Shown: positions 1-7,008, counted from the first letter of the stretch. The stretch: DNA of 10,589 bases from Xanthobacteraceae bacterium (GCA_030039655.1 JASHVC010000438.1:1-10589); one strand, 5' to 3'. A program made the numbers and translations. Notes: generated from the letters alone by a model not told the origin.

Positions 1-73
1 GCGGTATGAGCTCAAGATAAGCCTCACGCATCGCCAGTGCTGAAAGCATTTTCAGTTCGACTGCGGATACCAT
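1..73 (-). CDS. ModA-like ABC transporter substrate-binding protein, N-terminal fragment
   Basis: Reading leftward from an ATG at 71-73, 24 codons are visible before the window ends, beginning MVSAVELKMLSALAMREAYL. The segment LKMLSALAMREAYLELIP resembles the first beta-strand and helix of molybdate-type (ModA family) periplasmic binding proteins, typically LKVLSxxAVKxxLxELxPxFE. A purine-rich GGGAGGA stands about 7 bases before the ATG, a strong ribosome binding site that supports this start. No signal peptide precedes the mature-like sequence, as in several rhizobial members of this group that may be cytoplasmic or start elsewhere. The gene lies 34 bp downstream of the transporter-dehydrogenase fusion on the same strand, so the two are probably co-transcribed. 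Only the family assignment is offered; the ligand cannot be judged from 24 residues. Confidence 0.6.
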   Translation of the reverse strand, partial: MVSAVELKMLSALAMREAYLELIP

Positions 74-107
74 GCCTCATTCCTCCCGATCTGTGGCGGG
101 TACTTTC

Positions 108-2057
108 CTAGATTTCTGCGATGACACGTGATGGATTGCCGTCGCGCCAGGCTTTAATGTTCGCGACAACGTCGGGGTAGAAAACCGCGTAATTCTGCTC
201 CGTCACATACCCGAGGTGCGGGGTGATGACGACATTTTCCATGCGTCGGAAGGGGTGACCGATCGGCAGCGGCTCGACCTCGAAGACGTCCAGCCCGGCG
301 CCAGCGATACGCCGTTCGCTTAGGGCTGCAAGCAGCGCTTTCTCCCTAATGATCGATGCGCGCGCCGTATTGACGATATAAGCGGTCTTCTTCATTAGAC
401 CGAGCTCGTGTCCACCAACGAGCCCGCGCGTTCGGTCGCTGAGCTTTAGATGAATGCTCACGATGTCGGCATCGCGAAACAGGGTTTCTTTGCTGACATA
501 TTCGACACCGACTTCTCGGCATTTTTCCGGTGTAAGGTTTTGGCTCCAAGCGATCACCTTCATGCCAAACGCCGCGCCAACCCTCGCAGTGCCCTTACCA
601 AGCGTCCCTAAGCCAAGGATGCCGAGCGTCTTGCCACAGATGTCCGTTCCCAGCGCTGCCTGCCAGGTCTCACCTGATTTCAGGCGGGCGTTTTCCCATC
701 CGATTCGGCGTGTCAGTTCTAAGATGAGTCCGAATGTTACCCCAATAGTCGGATCGCCAAATTTTCTCGTGCCACAGACTGTGATTCCCCGCTCAGCACA
801 AGCGACCATGTCAGTCGAGCCGACACGGTCCGCCGTAGTGATCAGAAGCTTTAGACTGGGTAATCCCTCGATCACGCCTCTTGGAAAGGCCGTGCGCTCG
901 CGCATCATTACGACGACGTCAAAGCCCCGAAGATCCCGAATCGTCTCCTCGGGGGTGCGATGCACCGGGGCGCGAAATACTTTGATCACAACGTCGCTGC
1001 CGAGTTCTCCCCAATCGGCAAATTTTAGTGCGACGTTATGATAGTCGTCGAGGATGGCGACACGAAGCATGCTTTGAGCGCTTGGCGAGTGGACGAACGA
1101 CCTCGTCCCGCGGATGGCCCGCTGTCGCGTAACCGCCGCGAAGATCGCGGCGAGTCCATACAGGATCCCGGCGGTGAGTGAATACGGGGAAGGCGAAAGC
1201 CGCCCCTCGATCATCTGAAAAAAAAAGATGAGCACTGGTCCCGCGGCAAGGACAACACGAACCGTCAGCGGCGACGCCAGCGAAATGGCGAATTGGTTTA
1301 CATAGCTCGCCGCAACGATCAGGAGTGCTGCGATACCTAAGAGCACACTGAGCCGGGAGAGTTCAGTTGACGGGCTTGCGGGCGAAAGTGAAAGTACCAC
1401 CACCGCTGTCACCGCCGCAGCCGGGAAGCGCAGTGAAAGCAATGCGCCAGGCGTAACTCCTGCGTCGTTCAGCCGCCGGCACAACATTGTTGCAACGGAT
1501 ATTACAATCCCCCCGCCGGCAGCGAGACTGACTCCGAACGCAGCCTCGCGGACTGACTGGTTCGACCCTCCGGAAAGACCGGCCAAAACAATCGCGGCGG
1601 CGAAAACTAAGCTAGCGAACAGTGCTAGATAAGCCAGTCGCTCCGCATCCGTGACAGGCGTGTCACGGCCGGTGCTCGACAATTTGTTCTCGATCAAAAT
1701 GACCGACAGCGGACCAATGCCGGAGTAGATAATTTGCATAATCGACGGTTCGATAAGTTTCAGAGCATACATAAACGCAAGCCAAGCACCCGCCGAAGTA
1801 ATGTTGACCCACAAAAGATCAATCGGTCGGCGGCGAAGGATGATGAGACTTTCGCGGGAACCGACGAACGCCGCTGGCAGAAACAACACAGTGCATAGGC
1901 TAAAAGCGACCGCCACAATCACGAGCGGATTAAGCCGTTGAAAGAGACCGCCAAGAAAAACATCGCGCGTGGCTCCGAGGAAAACAAAGCCAACGGACAC
2001 GAGGAAGCCGGCAGTTTCTCGCCTCTGATCCAATCCAGCGGTTGCTGCGCTTACCAT
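108..2057 (-). CDS. EamA/DMT transporter fused to D-2-hydroxyacid dehydrogenase
   Basis: One uninterrupted 649-codon frame encodes two proteins that are normally separate. Residues about 14-318 form a ten-helix EamA-type drug/metabolite transporter (two five-helix repeats) of the inner membrane. Residues 330-649 form a full-length NAD(P)-dependent D-2-hydroxyacid dehydrogenase that would interconvert 2-oxo acids and D-2-hydroxy acids. Its visible hallmarks are the Rossmann glycines GLGTLG (482-487), the catalytic Arg566 in NTARAS (usually NTxRG, so the glycine is replaced), Glu595 in DVFEVEP and His614 in TPHLGY. The linker is only about ten residues. Met330 (ATG at 1068-1070) matches the usual start of stand-alone enzymes (MLRVAILDDY), but no convincing Shine-Dalgarno precedes it, so it is probably translated as a fusion. 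The ATG at 2057 also lacks a clear ribosome binding site. A LysR gene diverges upstream and may control it. The substrate is unknown; coupling transport to reduction or oxidation of the same acid is inference. Confidence 0.85.
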   Translation of the reverse strand: MVSAATAGLDQRRETAGFLVSVGFVFLGATRDVFLGGLFQRLNPLVIVAVAFSLCTVLFLPAAFVGSRESLIILRRRPIDLLWVNITSAGAWLAFMYALKLIEPSIMQIIYSGIGPLSVILIENKLSSTGRDTPVTDAERLAYLALFASLVFAAAIVLAGLSGGSNQSVREAAFGVSLAAGGGIVISVATMLCRRLNDAGVTPGALLSLRFPAAAVTAVVVLSLSPASPSTELSRLSVLLGIAALLIVAASYVNQFAISLASPLTVRVVLAAGPVLIFFFQMIEGRLSPSPYSLTAGILYGLAAIFAAVTRQRAIRGTRSFVHSPSAQSMLRVAILDDYHNVALKFADWGELGSDVVIKVFRAPVHRTPEETIRDLRGFDVVVMMRERTAFPRGVIEGLPSLKLLITTADRVGSTDMVACAERGITVCGTRKFGDPTIGVTFGLILELTRRIGWENARLKSGETWQAALGTDICGKTLGILGLGTLGKGTARVGAAFGMKVIAWSQNLTPEKCREVGVEYVSKETLFRDADIVSIHLKLSDRTRGLVGGHELGLMKKTAYIVNTARASIIREKALLAALSERRIAGAGLDVFEVEPLPIGHPFRRMENVVITPHLGYVTEQNYAVFYPDVVANIKAWRDGNPSRVIAEI

Positions 2058-2144
2058 GAAAATCTTAGTAGGCGTCCGGCAGCTATTGCGTCAAATGCAT
2101 TGAAGGCATAGGACTTCGATAACTATTAGGTATGGCCTGAGTTT
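2058..2144. promoter_or_regulatory. Divergent control region between fusion gene and LysR gene
   Basis: This 87-bp gap separates two divergent start codons, the usual arrangement for a LysR regulator and its target. Reading leftward, a TTGACG hexamer (2089-2094) and a weak TACTAA (2065-2070) with an 18-base spacer could serve as a promoter for the fusion gene. That promoter would put the transcript start almost at the ATG, consistent with the lack of a Shine-Dalgarno there. The -10 match is poor, so this is tentative. Confidence 0.4.
2119..2133. promoter_or_regulatory. Candidate LysR box (T-N11-A)
   Basis: The 15-mer ATAACTATTAGGTAT has matching ends ATA/TAT and contains the T-N11-A pattern that LysR-type regulators bind. 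It lies 11 bp before the LysR start codon and about 60 bp from the fusion-gene start, a normal place for autoregulation plus activation of the divergent gene. The arms are short and AT-rich, so chance cannot be excluded. Confidence 0.35.
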
Positions 2145-3080
2145 ATGGAATTAAGACATCTTCGCTACTTCGTTGCGGTCGTCGATGCCGGGGGCGTGTC
2201 CGCTGCTGCGGCGCTGCTCAACATCAGCCAACCGGCGTTGTCGCGGCAGATCCGTGATCTTGAGACCGAATTCGGCGTGTCGCTTTTTGATCGTCGCGCC
2301 GGCCGGCTGATTCTTACCGCTCGTGGCGAAGACCTTTTGGCCCGCTGCCGTGAGCTTTTGAAGGGTGCCGAATCGCTCCGCGAGCGGGCTCGCGCACTGC
2401 GCCGCGGCGACGTTGGAATCATAAGGGTTGGCGTAGCACCTCTCACGCTTGAGAGCCTCCTGCCACCCTTCCTGGCACGCTACGGGCGGGATCATCCGAA
2501 GGTCGAAGTGCGCCTTGTGGAAGATAGTCCGAGCCGGCTGTGGGCGCGCTTGGAACGCGGCGAGCTAAACCTCGCTATCTCCTTTCCAGGGCACGAGGGC
2601 CTGGGTAGCCGGCTGCTTTTCCCAGTGTTTGCCCTCGGATTAATGTCAACGTCCCATAACTTCGCAAAACGAACGACTCTGGACGTAGCCGAACTCGCGG
2701 GCCAGCCACTGCTGCTACCGAGTCATCAATACCTTACGCGCCAATGGTTTGACACTGCCTGCCGCCGCGATCATCTACGGCCGATAGTGGCGCTTGAAAG
2801 TATGGCGCCGCATGCGCTTATCGCTTTGGCGAAAGTCGGGTATGGGATCGCAATTGTTCCGTCTCACATACCGTTCGACCGAAGGGGCCTAAAGGCAGTT
2901 CGCCTTACGCAGCGTGAAACCGTGCTAGGCGCTTGGGCCGCGATCACTTGGGATCCGCATCGAATGCAGTTGCCGTTTGTCGAACAATTTGTCGAGGAGC
3001 TCGCCATTTTCGCGCACCGTTCTTACCCTGGTAAGGAATTCGCGAGCAGGAACGCCCACAAATCAATACCAGTGCAATGA
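2145..3080 (+). CDS. LysR family transcriptional regulator
   Basis: This 311-residue protein is normal length for a LysR-type regulator. Residues 1-60 form the winged helix-turn-helix (MELRHLRYFVAVVDAGGVSA, then AALLNISQPALSRQIRDLE), followed by the linker helix and, from about residue 92, the two-lobed effector-binding domain (DVGIIRVGVAPLTLESLLPP). It should bind DNA as a tetramer and respond to a small organic ligand, often a product or substrate of the gene it controls. It is transcribed away from the transporter-dehydrogenase fusion, the most likely target. The effector is not identifiable. The ATG at 2145 has only a weak ribosome binding site, but the sequence MELRHLRYF is the canonical LysR N-terminus, so the start is secure. 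It converges on the second EamA transporter gene. Confidence 0.92.
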   Translation: MELRHLRYFVAVVDAGGVSAAAALLNISQPALSRQIRDLETEFGVSLFDRRAGRLILTARGEDLLARCRELLKGAESLRERARALRRGDVGIIRVGVAPLTLESLLPPFLARYGRDHPKVEVRLVEDSPSRLWARLERGELNLAISFPGHEGLGSRLLFPVFALGLMSTSHNFAKRTTLDVAELAGQPLLLPSHQYLTRQWFDTACRRDHLRPIVALESMAPHALIALAKVGYGIAIVPSHIPFDRRGLKAVRLTQRETVLGAWAAITWDPHRMQLPFVEQFVEELAIFAHRSYPGKEFASRNAHKSIPVQ

Positions 3081-3141
3081 CCGCGTTCAGACAACAACGA
3101 TACACACAACACATGCAGCATGCGCGTCGGTCGTTTGGGGG

Positions 3142-3163
3142 GATCCGCGGTGCTGGGCGGATC
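3142..3163. other. Small hairpin between convergent genes
   Basis: GATCCGC (3142-3148) and GCGGATC (3157-3163) are perfect inverted repeats with an eight-base loop, lying at the stop codon of the EamA gene and 61 bp beyond the LysR stop. There is no T-tract on either strand, so it is not a proper intrinsic terminator; it may simply stabilise or pause the convergent transcripts. Confidence 0.3.
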
Positions 3164-4053
3164 TAAGCGATCATCATCAAGATAACGCCGCAGACCGTAA
3201 TCACCACCGCCGCTGTCAACTTCCCGGTCAAGGGTTCGCTTTTGAGCAGCGCATGACTAAGCAACGCTGTAACGATTGGGTAGGTCGCAACAAGCGGAGA
3301 GACGAGAGCGACGGATCCCAACCCCAGCGCCGCGTAGGTCGAGAACACGCCCAGGCCGTTGCAAAGTCCGACCGCCGCAAACCACAGCGCGCCGCGACGA
3401 TCGAAATTCCTGGGCAATCCGCCGTTGCGAACTAGCGCGTTAATGACAAGGACCGCTGACGAAATCGTATAACCCACCAAAACAGCCGCCAACGGATTCG
3501 TCCAGCGCACTAGTCCCAGTTTGATGATTGGTTGCACGCCGCCGCGAATGATCGCGGCGGAAAGTGGCAAAATCAGCATCCAAACCGTTAAGCCTGACAG
3601 GCCTTTTTCTCGACGCACGTACATAAGCGTGACGCCGGCCACTATTGCGGCCAAACCGAAAAGTTGTGGCGTATGCAGGTTTTCCCCGAGTAAAATCACC
3701 GCCAATAGAACAGCAAAAACCGGCCCTAATCCCGCAACCGCGCCGGCGATGTTTGGCCCCACTAGGCGGTTGGCCTCAAAGTTCAGAAGCGTAACCGCCG
3801 CAGGAAAGAGCAATCCGACACCGGCAAATATCGCAACCGCATCGATATCGGCTTTTGCCATATCGATCGATAGAGGCGCCACGCACCAAAACAGAAGTGT
3901 CGATGTTGGAACGCTGAAGGCGGCCCCAAGCCAAGGAGGCATTGACCGCAATGCGAATTGGGTCAGTACAAACCCGCTGCCAACACCCAGGGTTGAAGCG
4001 AACGCGAGGATGATGGCAACTGGCGTATTCGTCGCTCCTACGGTCTCCGCCAT
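3163..4053 (-). CDS. EamA/DMT family transporter
   Basis: The protein has about 296 residues from the ATG at 4053 and is built from two EamA repeats, giving about ten transmembrane helices of the inner membrane. The first helix begins near residue 10 (TPVAIILAFASTLGVGSGFV). The end of the first repeat reads GLGPVFAVLLAVILLGENLH, the classic EamA pattern with a charged LGE before helix five. The last helices are rich in Leu, Val and Ala and end VITVCGVILMMIA. EamA proteins usually export amino acids, nucleosides or other metabolites, but the substrate is not deducible here. The frame also opens at a TTG at 4086, just after an in-frame TGA. I prefer 4053 because it gives the normal short N-terminus, though neither start has an ideal ribosome binding site. 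It lies downstream of the small membrane protein on the same strand and is a different subfamily from the fused transporter. Confidence 0.85.
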   Translation of the reverse strand: MAETVGATNTPVAIILAFASTLGVGSGFVLTQFALRSMPPWLGAAFSVPTSTLLFWCVAPLSIDMAKADIDAVAIFAGVGLLFPAAVTLLNFEANRLVGPNIAGAVAGLGPVFAVLLAVILLGENLHTPQLFGLAAIVAGVTLMYVRREKGLSGLTVWMLILPLSAAIIRGGVQPIIKLGLVRWTNPLAAVLVGYTISSAVLVINALVRNGGLPRNFDRRGALWFAAVGLCNGLGVFSTYAALGLGSVALVSPLVATYPIVTALLSHALLKSEPLTGKLTAAVVITVCGVILMMIA

Positions 4054-4072
4054 AAGTCCGTTCACCACCAGG

Positions 4073-4120
4073 TTATCGAGACACAAGGCTCAGAGACCAC
4101 CTCGCCCGAATGTGCCACAT
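4073..4120 (-). CDS. Possible 15-residue leader ORF upstream of EamA transporter
   Basis: Reading leftward, a perfect AAGGAGG (4124-4130) stands three bases before an ATG at 4118-4120 that opens a 15-codon frame, MWHIRARWSLSLVSR, ending in TAA at 4073-4075. The stop lies 19 bases before the preferred ATG of the transporter and overlaps its longer TTG-started frame. It is the strongest ribosome binding site in this part of the window, while the transporter itself has none, so translational coupling is possible. Alternatively the frame is a relic of an earlier, longer transporter N-terminus cut off by an indel. No homolog is claimed. Confidence 0.3.
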   Translation of the reverse strand: MWHIRARWSLSLVSR

Positions 4121-4173
4121 CGCCCTCCTTTCCTTCTTTGCAGCAGCCGCAGCAACCCCCTAAGGTGAAGCGA

Positions 4174-4377
4174 TCAGCCAAAACATACGGCAAAACCTGT
4201 GCGAATGGTCTCGAAGAAGATCGTCGTACCAAGATGCGCCCATAGACAGATCGCGCCTGTAAGTGCGAATAGCGATGCTGCGCCCGCGACCATCAACTGC
4301 CTCGACAGGCGCCATGAACCAGCAGGCTCGCTAGGCCCCCGAAAATCGTGAAGTTCGCGTGACTGATTGCGTGGCAT
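4174..4377 (-). CDS. Small single-helix membrane protein, hypothetical
   Basis: This 67-residue ORF starts at an ATG five bases after the reconstructed stop of the panB pseudogene. A polar N-terminus of about 27 residues (MPRNQSRELHDFRGPSEPAG and on) is followed by one strongly hydrophobic stretch, roughly residues 30-48 (MVAGAASLFALTGAICLWAH). A second, weaker hydrophobic tail ends TGFAVCFG. The composition and the Trp-His end of the helix look like a real small inner-membrane protein rather than a random frame, and I have a vague impression of similar short proteins in rhizobia, which I cannot verify. The ribosome binding site is weak (AATAAAG). Position suggests it was the distal gene of a panB transcript. 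Function unknown. Confidence 0.5.
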   Translation of the reverse strand: MPRNQSRELHDFRGPSEPAGSWRLSRQLMVAGAASLFALTGAICLWAHLGTTIFFETIRTGFAVCFG

Positions 4378-4382
4378 CTTTA

Positions 4383-5222
4383 TTACTGATCTGTTGCTAG
4401 GCGCTTATCTTTGAAGAAATAGATTTCATCCGAGCTTGGGAAGCATCCGATGCGAACATCATGAGCGCACGCCTGAGCGGCCCGACTGACCGTTTCGCGC
4501 ACGTTCCCGTAGCGCCGGACAAATTTTAGGCTCCGTTCAAACATTCCGATCATGTCCGTCTGTCACGAGAATGTGGCCATCGCAATTTGGTGAAGCGCCA
4601 ATGCCGATAGTCGGGATGCTGACCGCTTGCGTGATCTCGGCGGCGAGATTGGCGGTGACTCCCTCGATGACCATAGCAAAGGCTCCAGCTTGCTCGACAG
4701 CCCGGGCTTCGAGCAACGCAGTTTCTCGTTCGGTACTTGAACGACCCTTCGCTTTAAAGCCGCCATCGACATGCATGGCCTGCGGCCGCAGGCCGACATG
4801 CACCATCACCGGGATGCCGCGGCCCACCAGGAATTTGATGGCTTCAGGCGTGCCGTCACCGGCTTCAATCTTTATGGCTTGGCAACCTGTTTCCGTCATG
4901 ATTCGAATCGTCGAATGGTGCGCTTATTGCGGACATCTTTCGTAACAGCCGAACGGTAGATCAACCACGACCAAGGCGCGGTTCGAACCGCGCATGACGG
5001 CGCGCCCATGCAGTACCATCATATCGAGGGAACGCCGACAGTGCTTGGTAATCCGTGCACGGCCATGCCGACCGTATCGCCAACGAGTATGAGATCGACA
5101 AACGGGTCGAGAATTGCCGCCATCGGCGCTGTGTACGCGGTTAGGGCAACAATCTTCTGCTGGCCCTTGCGGTCTCGAATTTGCGGCACCGTCATCCGCG
5201 GTTCTTTAATCTGCTGAGACAC
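4383..5222 (-). pseudogene. panB: panB pseudogene (3-methyl-2-oxobutanoate hydroxymethyltransferase)
   Basis: Joined across three lesions, this reads as a nearly full-length PanB, the enzyme that adds a hydroxymethyl group from methylene-tetrahydrofolate to 2-oxoisovalerate in pantothenate synthesis. The N-terminal piece ([20 protein letters not shown], then [12 protein letters not shown]) is in frame until one base is missing near 5029-5030. The next frame gives [20 protein letters not shown] and VVDLPFG, then hits TAA at 4924-4926 where relatives have Gln. After it come RIMTETGCQAIKIEAGDG and IPTIGIGASPNCDGHILVTD. An extra base near 4554-4557 shifts the frame again, and GMIGMFERSLKFVRRYG continues to a stop at 4383. 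The metal ligands (Asp of VGD, Asp of VVDLPFG, Glu of KIEAG) and the later Glu of VIEGV are all still encoded, so decay looks recent. The probable start is GTG at 5220-5222, preceded by GGGAAGAG; TTG 5243 is an alternative. Sequencing error cannot explain the substitution-type stop and is unlikely to explain all three. Confidence 0.88.
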
Positions 5223-5567
5223 CCGCTCTTCCCGAAATGTCAACTGAGGCGTTCCTGGAACGAAAGGGATCCAGCTTGGGCAACCAGTAGCTGTTGGCTG
5301 CGCTGGTATGAGTGAGGTTGTGAGTACGGCTCATCTGCAAATTTACCTTCGAACCCTTGAGGCGCGGCGGAATTCACCTTCGTCGACGTGGTGTTGGCGA
5401 AATCCATACGAGGCTTCGAGACAGAAATCGCGGAAAACTCATTTCCCCGCAAGTCATTGAGAGATGAACTAATTTCCTCCTGAGATTAGTAATTTTCGTT
5501 ATGTCGGTTCTGACGCAGACCCTATGTTCGCTGCTTCGTTGGACCCACTCCGCCCCGGAGAAAGATA
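5223..5567. other. Intergenic region between panB pseudogene and MFS gene
   Basis: This 345-bp stretch separates the divergent panB pseudogene and MFS transporter. I find no recognisable gene: the short frames on either strand have unstructured, family-less translations. It must hold the promoters for both genes, but no good -35/-10 pair stands out. The only clear structure is the inverted repeat at 5468-5490. Confidence 0.5.
5468..5490. promoter_or_regulatory. Inverted repeat, candidate operator of MFS gene
   Basis: ACTAAT (5468-5473) and ATTAGT (5485-5490) are perfect inverted arms separated by 11 bases and centred about 89 bp before the MFS start codon. The spacing puts the half-sites 17 bp apart centre to centre, compatible with a dimeric regulator. 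No regulator gene is adjacent, so the binding protein is unknown. Confidence 0.35.
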
Positions 5568-6827
5568 ATGAACGGCACAATTGATCGCCCGATCACATCC
5601 GCAAGCCGCGCGGCAGTCGGCTCCTGGCGCACACCGTTTCTAATCATTGGATTCGGCTGTCTCATCTCGCTCCTGTCTTTTGGCCCGCGTTCGTCGCTCG
5701 GCTTCTTTCTGACGCCAATGTCGACCGACAACCATTGGGGTCGTGACGTCTTCGCATTCGCCTTGGCCCTTCAGAATCTGCTGTGGGGTATTGGCCAGCC
5801 TCTCGCCGGTATGGTCGCCGACCGATTTGGGACTATTCGTGTCTTCTGCGGCGGCGCATTAATGTACGCGGCCGGATTGGCTCTGATGGCGTATGCGAAC
5901 AATGGTCCAGTACTCGATATTTCGGCCGGCGCTCTGATTGGATTTGGCCTATCCGGCACCTCATTCATGATGATCACTGCAACATTCGGTAAATTGTTAC
6001 CGCCGGAATGGCGCATGGTCGCCTTCGGCTTCGGCACTGCGGCGGCCTCATTCGGTCAGTTCTTGTACTCTCCGCTTTCGGTCATGTTGATCGACAGTTT
6101 CGGCTGGCAGAACTCACTGCTGATTTTCTCAGCGACCATGCTCGCCATCCTGCCATTCTCAACCGCGCTCGCCACACCGACGACTGCAGGAGCGACGGAG
6201 GGGGCGGCTGAGCAACAATCGCTGCGGCAGGCGCTTTCTGAAGCTTTCGCGCAACGTTCCTACGTCATGTTGGTAATTGGTTTCTTCACCTGCGGTTTTC
6301 AGCTTGCGTTCATAACTGTCCATTTGCCCGCTTATTTGGTCGACCGTGGTCTTTCCGCCCAGGTCGGAGGCTGGACTCTCGCAACGATCGGTCTCTTCAA
6401 CATCTTCGGGTCGCTTCTATATGGTTGGCTATGCAACTTCGTCCCGAAGCGCTTTCTCCTGTCGTTCAACTATTTTGCCCGTGCCGCCGCCATCTTCGCG
6501 TTCATCTCCTTCCCTGTGACACCCTTTACCTGCATCGTGTTCGCCGTCGTCATGGGGCTCGTGTGGCTCTCAGTGGTGCCGCCCACCAATGGCATTATTG
6601 CTGTGATGTTTGGCACCCGGTGGCTGGGCACGCTAGCCGGCTTTGCCTTCCTGAGCCACCAGATCGGTGGCTTCTTGGGCGCTTGGTTCGGTGGCGTTGT
6701 GTTTGACCATTACGGCTCCTACGAGCCGGTGTGGTGGGTTTCGATCGCGCTTGGCATATTCTCTGGGCTCGTCAACATGCCCATCGTCGAAAAGCCGATC
6801 TCTCGCGCCATCCCCGTTCCCGCATAG
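5568..6827 (+). CDS. MFS transporter
   Basis: This 419-residue protein has the twelve-helix plan of the major facilitator superfamily and acts in the inner membrane. After a cytoplasmic N-terminus of about 22 residues, helix 1 starts at PFLIIGFGCLISLLSFGP. The loop 2-3 signature (motif A) is GMVADRFGTI at residues 81-90. A polar central loop around residues 202-220 (ATPTTAGATEGAAEQQSLRQ) separates the two halves. The opening FGPRSSLGFFLTPMSTDNHW followed by GRDVFAFALALQNLLWGIGQ is typical of the oxalate/formate and monocarboxylate-like MFS group common in rhizobia and burkholderias, so a small organic acid substrate is plausible but inferred. GGAG nine bases before the ATG makes the start secure. 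It is apparently monocistronic, ending in a strong terminator 48 bp downstream. An inverted repeat upstream may be its operator. Confidence 0.92.
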   Translation: MNGTIDRPITSASRAAVGSWRTPFLIIGFGCLISLLSFGPRSSLGFFLTPMSTDNHWGRDVFAFALALQNLLWGIGQPLAGMVADRFGTIRVFCGGALMYAAGLALMAYANNGPVLDISAGALIGFGLSGTSFMMITATFGKLLPPEWRMVAFGFGTAAASFGQFLYSPLSVMLIDSFGWQNSLLIFSATMLAILPFSTALATPTTAGATEGAAEQQSLRQALSEAFAQRSYVMLVIGFFTCGFQLAFITVHLPAYLVDRGLSAQVGGWTLATIGLFNIFGSLLYGWLCNFVPKRFLLSFNYFARAAAIFAFISFPVTPFTCIVFAVVMGLVWLSVVPPTNGIIAVMFGTRWLGTLAGFAFLSHQIGGFLGAWFGGVVFDHYGSYEPVWWVSIALGIFSGLVNMPIVEKPISRAIPVPA

Positions 6828-6875
6828 AGCACGTGAGTTGCTTCCGCGATCGGGCATCAGAGCGTCCTCCCACTA

Positions 6876-6913
6876 CACCCGGAGCCAACCTCCACGGCTC
6901 CGGGTGCTTTTTT
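6876..6913 (+). terminator. Intrinsic terminator of MFS gene
   Basis: CACCCGGAGCC (6876-6886) pairs perfectly with GGCTCCGGGTG (6896-6906), an 11-bp GC-rich stem with a nine-base loop. One C and six T residues (6908-6913) follow. It lies 48 bp after the MFS stop codon and is a textbook rho-independent terminator. Confidence 0.93.
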
Positions 6914-6917
6914 GCTC

Positions 6918-6958
6918 ATCGGCAAGGCCGTTCGTGATTGCATCACGGCATTGCCGAT
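6918..6958. other. Long imperfect hairpin after terminator
   Basis: ATCGGCAA (6918-6925) pairs with TTGCCGAT (6951-6958), and an inner GTGAT/ATCAC stem closes a three-base loop. A GCC/GGC segment pairs between the two stems, with a four-base bulge GTTC on the left arm and one mismatch. It begins four bases after the T-tract of the MFS terminator. There is no run of T or A beside it, so it may be a back-up structure or a small palindromic repeat. Confidence 0.45.
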
Positions 6959-7008
6959 ATTTCCAATACTTCGGATGATTCGCCCGTCTTTCAGAGACGT
7001 TCCTTTTG

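Noticed and set aside
454..1041. 195-codon plus-strand frame
   Set aside because: Exactly antisense to the dehydrogenase part of the fusion; Ser/Pro/Arg-rich translation without family features.
3521..4168. 215-codon plus-strand frame
   Set aside because: Antisense shadow of the EamA transporter, which has clear membrane-helix structure.
5238..5243. TTGACA as a -35 box for panB
   Set aside because: No matching -10 hexamer at 16-18 bases; it overlaps the alternative TTG start and probably occurs by chance.
5240..5452. 70-codon minus-strand frame upstream of panB
   Set aside because: Unstructured translation, no ribosome binding site, no recognisable family; treated as intergenic.
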